From Antilocapra americana (Eukaryota > Chordata > Mammalia > Artiodactyla > Antilocapridae), in contig ML662442.1 of NCBI GenBank assembly GCA_007570785.1, positions 61,542,217 to 61,606,216 of the forward strand: a stretch of DNA of 64,000 nt, written 5' to 3'. This document shows, in pieces, positions 1 through 12,059 of the stretch. Position numbers and translations under genes: made by a program. The first letter of the stretch is position 1. Every line of letters starts with the position of its first letter. Below the pieces are notes generated by a model that saw only the letters and a program-made list of their open reading frames with translations, made no database searches and had not been told where the DNA came from.

Positions 1-940
1 GTTTATTTCTCGGTGAATTAGGGGGTGAGAAAAAAAAGGCACATTCTGCTATATTATCACTTTCCAATTTCAGGCCAAACCCCTGTAGTTTTCATTACGC
101 ATCATTTTTGTGATTAATGATGTGCACCCAGTTAATGGAAAACAGCAGATTAGGTTTCCACTAATAGTTTTGGAAGTTATGTCTGCCTGCCTCATTTGGT
201 AACAACCTCACTGTTCAGTAAGAAACTAATGGATTTAATCCCAAAGCAGAATTTAGTTTTACACATTCAAGACAGGTCAGATTTCCAGAGTGGAGAAAAT
301 TATATTCTTAGAAATGTGCTATTCTTCCATTGAGATTTAACACTGAGATAATACCTCATGAAATTTGGGTTGTTTTTTGTTTTCTTTCTTTTTGCTTCTG
401 TTTAGCGAGCAATTTAAAAATTTACAGTACTTACTTGAGGTCTATAAATATAGGAGGAATTAGCAACTTGTAACCATGGCAAATAAAATGCATGTAATAT
501 GATACTTTCTGTAATTAGTACACTAAGCTAAAAAGACATCTATTGTTCTGAAGACACAGGTGAGAAATAATTCCTTATGTATTACTGTGTCACTGCAACA
601 CTTATGTTAGAAATAAAATTCACATTTGCTCTCCTGTTTCACTATAGACAGTGCTGTTTAACCAAAACAGATATGCTAGAAAGCAAACTAATCAAGGAAC
701 AAAGAAATCAAGAGAAAAGAATTCTAGCTCCATTTCTGTCTCAAAGTACTTTGGAAACAATTTTTTTGTTTTCATTTTTCCCACCTCATTTTATACCTAT
801 CCCTCTTAAGCCATTTAATAATTGCTATTAAATATATATTGTTTCAAAGTTTTATCTATGCATATATCACATGCCCATCTGGATGAGGCCCCTTAAAGGC
901 AGACTCCACTTCTGATTAACATTTTTATCTTTACATTTTT
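1..940. other. Intronic DNA, no recognised element
   Basis: AT-rich sequence with short homopolymer runs. The 84-codon open frame at 577-831 has no recognisable protein features and is treated as chance. Confidence 0.5.
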
Positions 941-949
941 ATAGGGCCA

Positions 950-1010
950 AGCTAGACTGTAAGCTTCAGGAAAAGAGGGACTTTATCTATGTATCTCCAA
1001 AAGTTACCAT
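950..1010 (+). repeat. L2 LINE 3'-end remnant (short)
   Basis: The words CTAGACTGTAAGCTTCAGG and GGGACTTTATCT resemble the L2 3' consensus (gaatgtaagctccatgagggcagggacttt). The copy is very short and diverged. Confidence 0.4.
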
Positions 1011-1240
1011 GATGTGCTAATAATGTGTAAAAAAATCAGACATTTTAATAAACTAAAAACCTGAAAAAAAGAGAGTGGGGTGGAGAGGAATTAATAGGTG
1101 TAACACAAAGGACTTTTCCAGCAGTGAAAATACTCTGATTCTATAATGATGAATATATGTCATTATACATTTGTCTAAAGTCTTAGAATGTGTAACATCA
1201 AGAGTGAATCCTAAAATTAACTACAGACTTTGCGTGATCA

Positions 1241-1457
1241 TGCTGTGCTGTGCTAAGTCGCTGCAGTCATGTCTAACTCTTTGAGACCCTAGGGACTGTA
1301 GCGCCTCTGTCCAAGGGTTCTCCAGGCAAGAATACTGGAATGGATTGCCATGCCCTCCTCCAGGGGATCTTCCCAACCCGGGGATTGAACCAGAGTCTCT
1401 CATGTTTCCTGCATTGGAAGGCAGGTTCTTTACCTCTAGCGTCACCAGGGAAGGCCC
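1241..1457 (-). repeat. Bov-tA SINE
   Basis: Read on the minus strand it begins with the tRNA-derived head (ggcctTCCCTGGTGACGCTAG, then the RNA polymerase III B-box-like GGTTCAATCCC) and passes through GGGAAGATCCCCTGGAGGAG, CCAGTATTCTTGCCTGGAGA and a diverged AGTTAGACATGACTGCAGCG tail. It is nearly full length. The open frames at 1221-1521 translate this SINE and are not genes. Confidence 0.93.
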
Positions 1458-1799
1458 TTGAGTGACTATGATGTGTCAATACAGGTTCATCTATTATAAC
1501 AAAAACAGGTTCATCAATCATACCTATCTGATAGGAGTTGATAACGGGGGAAGCTATGCATGTGTGGGAACCAGGGATACATAAAGATGTCTCTGTACCT
1601 TCCTCTCAAATTGGCTATGAACCTAAATCTGCTAATTAAAAAAAAAAATAGTATGTTTCACAATTAAAGAAAAATGCTGAACATTTACTGAATCCAACAG
1701 AGTTCACATTATTTTTTTTATTTATTCATCATAATGTTAACCTAATTTATGATACACACCCACTATATGAGTAGTTTACTACTATAAACACCTACTATA

Positions 1800-1970
1800 A
1801 AGTGTTCTCTAAACACTCTGTATGTATTAACTCATTTAATACTTAGAAAATCCAATGAGACAGGTACTCATTTTTCAGATGAGGAAACTACAGTCAAAGA
1901 GATTAAAGAACACCCCCAAGGCTGCACATCTGCTAAACAGAAGAGTCAAGATTCAGCTAGGAAGTGCTGG
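1800..1970 (-). repeat. MIR SINE
   Basis: The plus-strand words TTAACTCATTTAATACTTAG and CAGATGAGGAAACTACAGTC, followed by a loose match to the region cccaaggtcacacagct, are the reverse complement of the MIR core and 3' part. Confidence 0.7.
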
Positions 1971-3280
1971 CCCCAGAGTCCATGGGCCCTTATCCTAATC
2001 TTCCAGGAAACCAAAATTCATTATTCAGAGAATCACTTTTGCCTTTATTTCACAATTTCATGAATTTCTTTTCAAATCTGAGGTTTCTTGAGGTTGAAAG
2101 CTAGTAATTAAATTACCAAATCAATCTTCTCTTTAGGCATCTGACAAGATGGACTCTGTGGGAAGGGAAAACCATACCAAAGATACATTGTATATTTTTC
2201 AGATATTCAGTTCAACAGAAAAATGGAAGGGAGAAGGACTGGCTCCTAAGGAGAATTTGTTTTCACTTTCAGGATCATGATTTTTATACAAAAGTTATCC
2301 CATACTATTAATAAGTAAAAGTAGTAGTATTCTCAGCCTATTTTTGATTGCTTCTGTTGTTATTATTAAAGTTGGGTGTAAAGGGGTTGAAAAAGATGGA
2401 TGGTCAGATACAGAATGGTTCAAGCAAAGAAAGATAGCAGTCTTCACTAGACAAACAAAAGAAAAGGGAGTTAGAAAAATGAGAAGGTTAAAACAAACAA
2501 ACAAAAAAAAAGTTAAAGTTCAGAGAGTGTAATATTTCTGGAGAAGAGAAGTTGAGAAAACTGTGGAGCCAAGGAGATCAATTTCTATGAATATTACAAT
2601 TCTACTTATCCTAGAATCTGGAAAAATTAAAAATAAATGGTATCTCTTTAAGAATAAAGAGTAGACTTGTAAAATGGCACATTGCAATGGCTATATTTTA
2701 ATTTTTAAAAATACATAAAGATTCTGCATTAAGCAATAGTCAATCAAAAGTTTTTCATGTTATTTACTAATAGCAAAAATCCTACATAAATACAGTTGTT
2801 TCTAATAACTGATATATAGATACTACCAGATGTGAATGACAAAAATCGATGAAAACATCAATCAAGTAATTTATTGAGCACTAAGGACAAGAATAAAAAA
2901 TATTCTACTCTGTTATTTTCTCTTAGTGATTGTTAAGTTTTGCAGGTTAAGGAAAAGGATGTGGAAGCAAAGTAATCATGTAAGAAATGATCTATTGCTC
3001 AAATTTTAGTCTGCAACAAAGAGACATTTACCCACAGGTTTTATGTATTTAGCAATCATTTTCTCAGACAAAGAGATCTCCAAAAAGATCTCACTGGCCA
3101 TGTTGAAACTTGCACAGGTTCCTTTTGCACAGCTTTATTAAAAATACCACAGGTACAACTAACCTGGGCAGCTTTGTCATGCAAAATGATACTGAACAAA
3201 GGAACATACATCCAGTTCTTGGTATTACAACTCAACATATAAGTAACATTACAGAAATCTGCACCATAAGGAAATGTTAT
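1971..3280. other. Intronic DNA, no recognised element
   Basis: AT-rich with short A-runs. Short open frames at 2295-2532 and 3056-3376 lack any recognisable protein motif. Confidence 0.45.
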
Positions 3281-3532
3281 GGGGGGAGGGGCTGGAGAAG
3301 GAGGGATGGACTGGGAGTTTGGAGTTAGCAAATGCAACCTATTACAAATAGAATGGATAAACAACAGGTATAGCATAGGGAACTATATTCAGTAAAGTGT
3401 GACAAACCATAATGGAAATGAATATTAAAAAGAATATATATATGTATAACTGAATCATTTTGCTGTACAGCAGGAATTAATATAACATTGTATATCAACT
3501 ATATTTCAATTAAAAATAACAAAATAAAATAG
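3281..3532 (+). repeat. L1 LINE 3' UTR fragment
   Basis: A G-rich start (GGGGGGAGGGGCTGG) is followed by the L1 tail words GGGAACTATATTCAGTAAAG, AACCATAATGGAAATGAAT, TAACTGAATCATTTTGCTGT and ACAGCAGGAATTAATATAAC, ending in A-rich sequence. These are typical of mammalian L1 3' UTRs of middle age. It is strongly 5' truncated. Confidence 0.85.
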
Positions 3533-5435
3533 AAATTACAAGTTGGTAAAAAAAAAAAAGAAAGAAAATGTTGTATCAATGATTCAAAGATAGATCTTAC
3601 CAAAAAGTAGGAGAAAGCATAATATATGCTATTTCTAAGTTACAAAGGATCAGCAGTATGATACCACAGATACATTATTTGTTGAATTTACCAAAATCTA
3701 CCTCTATGGCTTTTTATTTCTGAAAATATAACTAACAATTTGATACTGTAATGAACTATCTATGCAGGTAGCAAACAAAATACAGGGTTGAATATAAGCA
3801 ACTGGACTCTAGAACCCAAATTTTTAATATTTCTGCTAGATTTGTTATCTGAGCTTTAACTTATTTTAAGGAGGCTGAATTCATTGACAGCTTTATTTTG
3901 CTGAATCAGAGCTTTTTCTTTTTAGTGTTGTATTAAACTGCAGTAACAGATTATAAAGAAATTAGTATAAAGACAATGTGCTGTGAGGTATACCCAACAA
4001 CAGCCATCAGCCCACTGTTGTCAGAGATGAGCCCATTAATCTTGCTTCAGTGCTTTTAGCATTAGTTCTACACAGCTCCATCCACTCACCTACCACATAA
4101 GCAGCCCTCCCAGAGCTGTGTGCCCTGAAGAAGCAGATGGCTCTCCAGGATTGCGGAGAAACATCCTTCTGTTCAGGAATAATGGAATCAACTAGCACCT
4201 AATAAGAATCCACTGAAATCTTCATAGACACAGCTCTAAATGGAGAACCTTACCTTTAGAACTATAACTATGAAATAAGAGGCTTTTAATAAAACAAACA
4301 AAAAATCAATTCAAAAACAAAGCAACTAAAACAGTGGATTGATTCTCTCTCCCCTCTTCCTAGGAATAAAGATAAGCTTAACATGCTTTTTTTAAAAGCA
4401 GAAATAAAACTGTTACTACCTTATAAATTACTCACCAATGATAATAAAAATATGCTTTTACATAACCCATCTCTGTTAAGCTCTATAATAAGCTACAAAG
4501 AGGCAAATCTTTTAAAAGTTTAAATTCCATGAACTATCACAGAAGTGAATTTTCAGGAGCGGTAACTTTCTGTTACGAGGTACTGAACCACACATGAAGA
4601 TTACTTAACAACTTTCCAAACTGGTAAGTGGACTTTTTTGGTTAAACCATATAAACTCAGTCACACAACTCACAATGTAGGTACTGACACTATTCATTGT
4701 CCAGTTTACTCATAATTAAATCAAGCATTTGTAGGGAGTGGAATCCAAAGACATGTGGACCATGTTTCTTCTTGGTTGTTTTTTTTTTAATGGTTGGGCT
4801 GGAGAAGCCCTGATAGGCCATGTACAGAGAGACTTTCGAGTAATAATGAGTAATTAGGCAGTCAAGTGGCAATGGCATAGAATAAAGTAGTCACTTAGTC
4901 ACTAGAATAAAGACTAAATTCTTACTGAAATTCTTTAGTTTTTCCTTGAAGCCAGAACTCAAATTCTTGGTGAGGTTTTGTTTGCTTCTTTTAAACTCTA
5001 TGTAACTGGCTAAATATTTTAAAATTATTGAAGATGCCTCTCCTTAGATAACATATTTCATGAAGCCGTATTTCATGTTTATTTTTTGAATATTATTTTC
5101 AGGGTTATTGAACCAATCCAGTCTGAATATTATACTCAACTTAATAAGACTATTTCTTCCAGAACAGAGATACAGAAATACATGTCAGTAAGTAGCTCTT
5201 TGCCAAACAACCAACAAATTTTGTACCTAAACTACCTTTTTCCGTATGTTGAAATATCTTCTGTACTTTGAAGATTTTGTGCCAATGTATTTAAACATTT
5301 CCTCAAGAACAATGGTGGAGGAGGGCTAAAAAATCATCTCTCATCCCTATGGGGCTACTATTTACCTCTAAGTATTATATACACAGTGAGATCCAATGAC
5401 ATCAAATCATGAACTAGAAAAGAACAGATGATTAC
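3533..5435. other. Intronic DNA next to the MAM exon, no recognised repeat
   Basis: About 1.9 kb with no transposable element I can name. Small open frames (4007-4198, 4690-4878, 5086-5271) carry no recognisable domain. Confidence 0.45.
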
Positions 5436-5707
5436 CTGATATTCATTGGGCCAAAAGGTGCTCACTGCTAGTTCAGCCCGAAGCCAGTCTCTACCCGTGA
5501 ATCCAGTCACATTCCAAATTGGATTGGCAAGAGGTCCTTTATTCACCCTAACCAATATGTTCAAAGTGCCAGGATTCAGCCCTTTCTGGCTGTATAACAG
5601 GTAACTGAAGTCAATACAATGAGTGTCATTCTCCTTCATTGTAGGCAGCTGAAGTCTGGCTTTTTCTCCAGGGTCATGATCTGAAGAGTCCACTATCATA
5701 TAGGAAC
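5436..5707 (-). CDS. PTPRK: PTPRK internal exon (probably exon 3), MAM domain part of receptor tyrosine phosphatase kappa
   Basis: This 272-bp exon encodes the central part of the extracellular MAM domain of a type IIB receptor tyrosine phosphatase, a membrane protein in which MAM, Ig and fibronectin III domains mediate homophilic cell adhesion and cytoplasmic phosphatase domains signal. The 90 full codons start SYMIVDSSDHDPGEK and end AVSTFWPNEYQ. They contain the family landmark KENDTHCIDF, with a MAM-domain cysteine, and two N-glycosylation sequons (NDT and NVT). The wording matches PTPRK as I remember it; the paralogue PTPRM has clearly different residues here. The acceptor AG is at 5709-5708 and the donor GTAATC starts at 5435. 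The exon begins with the last two bases of a glycine codon (phase 1) and ends on a whole codon (phase 0). The open frame continues into both introns (5358-5753), but those flanks do not resemble the protein. No stop or frameshift occurs, so it looks functional. Exon number is from knowledge of the family. Confidence 0.95.
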
Positions 5708-5879
5708 CTGAAATGATATCACATAAAATAAGACCAAGTAGATATATAAGCAAAAGGGAAAATATAATAACAGAAATAAAGCTAAAAATGATACCAATCT
5801 ATTCTGAGTATAGAAAGATATGAAACAAGTAAACAGATGAAATGAATTCATAGTGGGTAACAGTCATTGTTCAAAGTAT

Positions 5880-6020
5880 ATAACATGTACAAATTAATTA
5901 ACTCTCCACAACAATCTGTTATAATTTCCAGTTTACAAATCAGGAAACTGAGGCACAATTAGTAACTTAAAGTCAAACAGATCATGCAGAGCCTGGTTCA
6001 ATCCAGATTCCCACCCTAAA
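5880..6020 (-). repeat. MIR SINE
   Basis: Plus-strand CAGTTTACAAATCAGGAAAC and TGAGGCACAATTAGTAACTT, then GAGCCTGGTTCAATCC, match the reverse complement of the MIR core. Confidence 0.7.
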
Positions 6021-6144
6021 TTATCTCTACTCTTGCTAAACAAAGGTCTTTTAGCAAACAACCAAAGGCATGTATTACTGGTCTGATTTACGGAGGGAGT
6101 GATTCCTTTCCGCATCCATAACTCTAACGCAGAGAGGGGCTACG

Positions 6145-6235
6145 AGTACAGGCACTGGAATCAATTTCTGATCTCAGATCCCAAGATCACCACGTATGCA
6201 AGTTGTGTGACCTTTTGCGATATACTAAGAACTCT
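6145..6235 (+). repeat. Possible MIR SINE fragment
   Basis: AGTACAGGCACTGGAATC and GCAAGTTGTGTGACCTTTTG resemble the 5' half of MIR (acggactctggagccag, agctgtgtgaccttggg). Divergence is high. Confidence 0.45.
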
Positions 6236-7040
6236 GGACTTGCTCAAGGAATAAGGATACTTTGCAGTGTAAGTGTGAGGACTGACGTGTAAAATGCCAA
6301 AATTTCTAGAACTGAGAATCTGACACAAAGCAGATTCAACTACTTGAAGCCTTTTCCACTAAGTTGACAGCTAATCACCACTCCTATTGTCCTTGAATCT
6401 ACAATAGTCTTTATGGTCTTATAGAGCTGCCAGATACCTGGTTTGAAATCACTAATCTACTCCACTACCTTTGGCTTAATAAATATTCATTTGGAAATCT
6501 GACAGGAGGAGGAAAAGAACATAAAGAATCTCAACCTCCCAGTTCCTCATACTTCCACCCTCAAACACACACTCTTTATGTGGCAAGCAAAGTCATACAG
6601 AGTTAAGTGTAAAAATGGGATTTGAACATTAACTGCTTATATTAGTCCAAGGATCTTTAAAAAAAAAAACAATCAGTTTTTCTCATGTCCCTGTGGATGT
6701 TAACAAAGGCATATATAATAAAAATGTAAATATTTACATTTCAAGTAATGATACCCATTTATCACACTTGAGGTAGAACATAAATTTTATTGTAAAATAT
6801 TTTTCCCTAGGGTATAAACTTAACATCCCCCCAAAATGTATTATATGTAGTGTAACAGAACCCAGTGTTACAAGGGTTACACTTTGACCTCTCTTATTGA
6901 CAAACCTGAGGAATTAATCAACCCTCTGTGTCTCTTCCTTACAACATAGTAACTGTTTCCAAGGCACACTAACCACTCATTGACTACCCGTCAACCCAAT
7001 TAAAGTAACCCTCATTTTACAAGTTCAAATCATAGCACAT
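6236..7040. other. Intronic DNA, no recognised element
   Basis: AT-rich spacer between a MIR-like fragment and the BovB insertion. Nothing recognisable. Confidence 0.45.
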
Positions 7041-8170
7041 GAGTTCAGTTTAGTCACTCAGTCATGCCCAACTCTTTGAGACCCCACGAACCCCAGCACA
7101 TCAGGCCTCCCCGTCAATCACCAGCTCCCGGAGTCCACCCAAACCCATGTCCGTTGAGTTGCGGATGCCATCCAGCCATCTCATCCTTTGTCGTCCCCTT
7201 CTCCTCCTGCCCTCAATCTTTCCCAGCATCAGGGTCTTTTCAAATGAGTCAGCTCTTTGCATCAGGTGGGCAAAGTATTGGAGTTTCAGCTTCAACATCA
7301 GTCCTTCCAATGAACACCCAGGACTGATCTCCTTTAGGATGGACTGATTGGATCTCCTTGTGGTCTACTGGTCTCTCAAGACTCTTCAACACCACAATTC
7401 AAAGGCATCAATTCTTCAGCGTTCAGTTTTCTTCACTGTCCAACTCTCACATCCATTCATGACTACTGGAAAAGCCAAAGCCTTGACTAGACGGACCTTT
7501 GTTGGCAAAGTAATGTCTCTGCTTTTTAATATGCTGTCTAGGTTGGTCATAACTTTCCTTCCAAGGGGTAAGCATCTTTAATTTCATGGCTGTGATCACC
7601 ATCTGCAGTGATTTTGGAGCCCAGAAAAATAAAGTCAGACACTGTTTCCACTGTTTCCCCGTCTATCTGCCATGAAGTGATGGGACCGCATGCCATGATC
7701 TTTGTTTTCTGAATGTTGAGCTTTAAGCCAACTTTTTCACTCTCCTCTTTCACTTTCATCAAGAGGCTCTTTAGTTCTTCTTCACTTTCTGCCATAAGGA
7801 TGGTGTCATCTGCCTATCTGAGTTTATTGATATTTCTCCTGGCAATCTTGATTCCAGCTTGTGCTTCTTTTAGTCCAGCGTTTCTCATGATGTACTCTGC
7901 ATATAAGTTAAATAAGCAGGGTGACAATATACGGCCTTGACTTACTCCTTTTCCTATCTGGAAACAATCTGTTGTTCCATGTCAAGTTTTAACTGTTGCT
8001 TCCTGACCTGCATACAGGTAGGTTGGTCATAAATTTCTTCCAAGGAGTAAGCGTTTTTTAATTTCATGGCTGCAATCACCATCTGCAGTGATTTTGGAGC
8101 CCAGAAAAATAAAGTTAGTCACTTTTTCCACTGTTTTCCCTTCTATTTGCCATGAAGTGATGGGACCAGA
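7041..8170 (-). mobile_element. BovB (RTE-type) LINE, 3' part with internal duplication
   Basis: BovB is a non-LTR retrotransposon abundant in ruminants. On the minus strand it encodes broken pieces of the reverse-transcriptase polyprotein. Residues starting MAESEEELKSLLMKVKEESE and KVGLKLNIQKTKIMACGPIT lie at 7795-7547. A C-terminal piece containing LMLGKIEGRRRRGRQRMRWL lies at 7310-7101, in a different frame. The plus-strand start at 7041 carries the BovB 3' tail shared with Bov-A SINEs (TTTAGTCACTCAGTCATGCC). About 150 bp (7540-7687) reappears diverged at 8019-8170. It is heavily truncated at its 5' end, frameshifted and not competent to move. Confidence 0.93.
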
Positions 8171-9784
8171 TAGGAGGGCTTCAACTTTTTAGGAAACCAA
8201 AATTTCAAGATTTCAAGTCTGACCAATTCCTGGTCAATGGGTATTATATGGTTCAGAACTTTTGTGAATATTTCAAGTGATAACACTGTTAGTTATTTAA
8301 GCCAAGGACAGAATAAGCTTACTATAGTGATCTTCATTGACCTTACTTTCCCTTAAGTTTTCTCAGTTCTCCTCTTCTCTTGTAACCTAAAATTCTTTTC
8401 TTTTCTCTTCTTCCCCCCTCCCGATTTTCACAGATTGCACATTCATAGAATAAACTATCCTTGTATGTTTTGAAGAAATTATGTCCTTTTCTTTTAAATA
8501 AGATATTCTGGATCCCAATCCAATTTTTAGAAGCAGGATGCTTTTGTTCTTGGTTATACTCACATTCTACAGTCCATGGCCCAACTCCAAAGATGTCTTT
8601 CAGATTCACCACAGCAGAACAGATCAATTATGGCTGTTAAGAAGGACCAGATCTGAGATTTTAAATAAGTGACTTAGTGTCATTGGGCCTCAGCTTCTTC
8701 ACAAACGCAGTGACCTATTTCTCCATGGTTATCACTATTTTTTCAGTGACACATTATGACATTAGTGGATTTAAATTATTTTTACCAGTCTGCATCAATT
8801 ATGACTTTTGACTGTCAATTTTTAAATAGTGCTCTCTAAATGACTTATAGGCTTTCAAATAGTTATTTTCTTCCATTATGAAATAAACTTTTAAAAAAAT
8901 GTTTTGTCTCACATTTTATTTATATAGTATTATATTTACCATTAAGACCATTTAGCCATTTTCAGCCAGTTGTACTTTAAAGCTACAATAATTTTCTTAT
9001 TAAGAAAATGGGATAAGCAAGGTATATTAATCTGGAGGAATTCCAATTTGATCATTAGAAGTCACAAAATAAAACCTTGCCAAATTATTTCAGCATTTCA
9101 AGGACATTCAAAGCAAGTTAAATAAAGTTTTAGAAGTGTTGATATTTCATTTTTATAAAATGTTTCTGCTAAATGAACTTCTTTCAATGTAGCCTGATTA
9201 TTGCTACATTTTCACAGTGCTATGGAATATCATGCATTTATTTCACAGTTCCAGAAAGGAGGAAACAAGCAGTAGCATCAAAAAGCCATCTAAATTCTTC
9301 TGCCATCTGACTTCATATAGTGGCAATTTACCCTGTAGGCACCATGGAGGTAGCTGCCTGTCTGACACAAGATTCCCTTCCATCATCCCAAACACAGCGA
9401 ACACTATGCTATTCTTATCAACTTCTAAAAATTACTTCCACAGTCTCCCGGAATAACTGGCTACCAAGACACAGAATCAACAAAGTCTGTAATATGCACT
9501 TCCTCATTCTTCACGTTATAATTTAAGCTTATTTACTATTGTTTAGTTATCAGCTAACTAATCCCTCAGATTTCTAATGAGTTTAGTTCTATTCAGCTGT
9601 AATTTAGCTATCTCAAGGCTTAATAATGAAACATCTGTGTGCACATAGATATAATGCACTAATTTTTAATAAACATGACTTCTTTAGTGTGGCTTTACAA
9701 ATATTCCTTACAGTCTCTTGAGCAACAGAGTTCTCAAATATACCATTTAAGACAGAAGAAGAAAACATAATGCTTATAATTAAA
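8171..9784. other. Intronic DNA, no recognised element
   Basis: About 1.6 kb of AT-rich sequence. Open frames at 8343-8627 (minus), 9217-9456 and 9320-9526 show no recognisable protein similarity. Confidence 0.45.
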
Positions 9785-10310
9785 ACTTTTAAAAAGTATA
9801 ACCTTTCGGGAAAGCAATTTGCCAATAAGAATTAAAAATCTTTCAAAAGTTATATGCCTTCTGCTCTGGTAATTCCAAATCTAGGAAGGTACATTAGATA
9901 ATCACGTGTATGCACAAATATAAAGCCTTAAAAAAAAAAACCTCTAATTTTCCTCATTAAAATAAGAAAAGAAAAAGTATTTAAAATTCCAATAATAGGC
10001 AATTTGTAAAATTATGATAAAAGTTTGATGAACACTTATGCAGTCATTAAAAATGATATTATTAAAAACATTTAATGGAAAATACAATATGTTAGGTAAA
10101 ATACACAGGTTATAAAATATTATACTCACTTAGGAAAATATATATTTATATTAAATAAAAGCATTGGTATAAGTGAGTGGGTGTATTCATATATGAACAC
10201 ATAAATGTGTAGATATAATTGAAAGAAAATAAAATGCATAGAAAATATTAACTGCATTATTGGGGCAGGGAGTGCTGTACTTTGTCTTCTGTTTTATTTT
10301 CGTTCACATA
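9785..10310 (+). repeat. Ancient L1 LINE, end of ORF2 and 3' UTR
   Basis: Diverged matches to the old-L1 tail occur in the correct order: GGGAAAGCAATTTGCCAATA, CTGGTAATTCCAAATCTAGG, CAGTCATTAAAAATGATATT, then GCATAGAAAATATTAACTGC. ORF2 is destroyed by stops. The mammalian-wide L1M group is the likely source. Confidence 0.7.
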
Positions 10311-11366
10311 TATTCACTGAATGTTCTATAACAGGCATGCATACTTTAAAGACAGAAAGACTACATGAATGCCATCTTACATGAGGACCATCAAATGGAT
10401 AATGATAAATACTTAGGAAATAAACATGGCATTTGTTTTGCTTTGTTTTTTTGCCTTTTAAAAATCAATCCTATTTGTATCCCACAGATTAACAGCTTCT
10501 TGGCTTTCAAAAAAATACAAAAACTAGAACCTTCTTAATTACTTCAGTTCATTAAAAAAGAGAGGCTGCAAGTACTTAGCAGCTTTTACTTAGAGAGCCA
10601 AAGAAAACAAATTCCATATTCATAAACACCACAGTCTAAAATCTAGATAAACAAACAACGTCCTACGAATTTTCTGTATTAATATTTTATCTTTACACTA
10701 TACTTCTAGGAAAAAACATAGTAACAGAGAAAATAGGATTAATTGCTAAGAAAATAATGAATAATAAATATGTTTCTACACTTCTTCCTAAAACTTCATT
10801 TATATACATATATATATATATATCTTTTTGAACACTACCAATATTTTCTTAAGTCAGCTCTTTTTCAAAATCCATTTTATTTTCCCTGTAAAGTAAGTAG
10901 AGAGAAATTTCCACTTCTCTGCTTAGTACTGACCACATCCCATGATCTTGCCCAGAGTGCTCTATCTATACTACCTTTCACTACTCTTCACAAACCAGCT
11001 TCACCAACCTGACAGTACTCACTGTTTTCCCCACTTATCACGCCAGTTTCCTCTTCCAGAATGGGTTCAATCTCTTATAAGAAAGTCTCCCCTCATCTTA
11101 GCCCCTATTCTTCTTCAGCCCCAGCCCATCCTGACCTTTCCCTGCCTTTGATATACAGTTTCAGCCTTTCTTGTTCTATCCCTTAATTATACACTGTCTT
11201 TACACAAATCTTAAATAATTTACATATCCTGCAAAAGTGTAATAATATTCTCTTAGAAAGTACATGATTCATTCAAGAGTCCAATCAAAAGAAAAAAGCC
11301 ACACAAAAAATGTATCAGTAAAAGTATAATATAAAGAATTATAAACTATAAGAGGGTGATGTTATT
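10311..11366. other. Intronic DNA with a short TA repeat
   Basis: Mostly unique AT-rich sequence. A (TA)n tract lies near 10801-10823. The 10870-11160 part is richer in C and T but I cannot assign it to a family. The open frames at 10770-11151 look like chance. Confidence 0.4.
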
Positions 11367-11505
11367 GATCAGTTGCTCGGTCATATCCAACTCTTTGTGA
11401 CCCTATGAATTGCAGTATATCAGGTTTCCTTGTCCTTTACTATTTTCTGGAGTTTGCTCAAACTCATGTCCATTGAGTTGATGATGCCATCCAATCATTT
11501 CATCT
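11367..11505 (-). repeat. BovB LINE 3'-tail fragment
   Basis: Plus-strand TTGCTCGGTCATATCCAACT, CTTTGTGACCCTATGAATTG and CATGTCCATTGAGTTGATGA, followed by TGCCATCCAATCAT, parallel the 3' tail of the BovB copy at 7041. About 140 bp survives. Confidence 0.85.
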
Positions 11506-11570
11506 GAGAGTATAGAGATTTAAAAGGTATAAGGAGAAATCTAAAGAATAATCACAATACCCAAGGAACA

Positions 11571-11960
11571 AAAAATGTGGAACAGGCAGAGAGACTGCTG
11601 AAAACCTTAGAAGATGTGGTTGCAGACTCACTTAGAAGATGTGGTTGCAGCCCCACTGGGTGGTGAAGACTTGGCTGAGTCACTCAGGCTGAGAGCTGAC
11701 ACACCTGCCGGCAAGCAGGAAAGACTTGCACACAGCGGGTTTGGGGTGAGCTGTGTGAATGCGGGGAGAGCCACAGAAAGGTAGTCACCAGGCCAGCACT
11801 GGGGCTGCCAGCTCTGAGCCACTGCAAGCACTGGGAAACTTTTAGCCCTGTGGGACCAGCAAGAAGAAACTAAAATAGAAACACAGCTCCATCAAGAGTT
11901 AAAAAGCTCCTTTCCACTAAAATGCCCGCTGGGGGTCCTCTACTGACAAAGCTAAAACTG
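11571..11960. other. GC-rich island with a 20-bp direct repeat
   Basis: This segment is clearly richer in G and C than its surroundings. The 20-mer CTTAGAAGATGTGGTTGCAG occurs at 11606-11625 and again at 11631-11650. It looks like an old interspersed repeat (it includes CCTCTACTGACAAAGCTAAA), but I cannot name the family. The open frame on the minus strand at 11628-11831 has no recognised domain. Confidence 0.5.
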
Positions 11961-12059
11961 TGCTAGTTTCAAAAGAGAAATGCTTGAAGAGTCAAGCTGC
12001 ACGCTTAGAGAGCAGATAATAAAGGAGAGTTTAGCACTGCTCAGCAATGAACCGACACA

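Larger units (their letters stand above)
1..5435 (-). other. PTPRK: Part of the PTPRK intron downstream of the MAM exon
   Basis: On the minus strand this follows the donor site at 5435-5434. In PTPRK the next residues should begin VIFEAEVSGG. The sequence after the donor instead reads VIICSFLVH, which is intron. I saw no match to the next exon down to position 1, so the intron runs past the left edge. Confidence 0.85.

Noticed and set aside
5358..5753. The whole 131-codon frame as one coding unit
   Set aside because: Only 5436-5707 matches the phosphatase. The first and last residues are intron read-through beyond clear splice signals.
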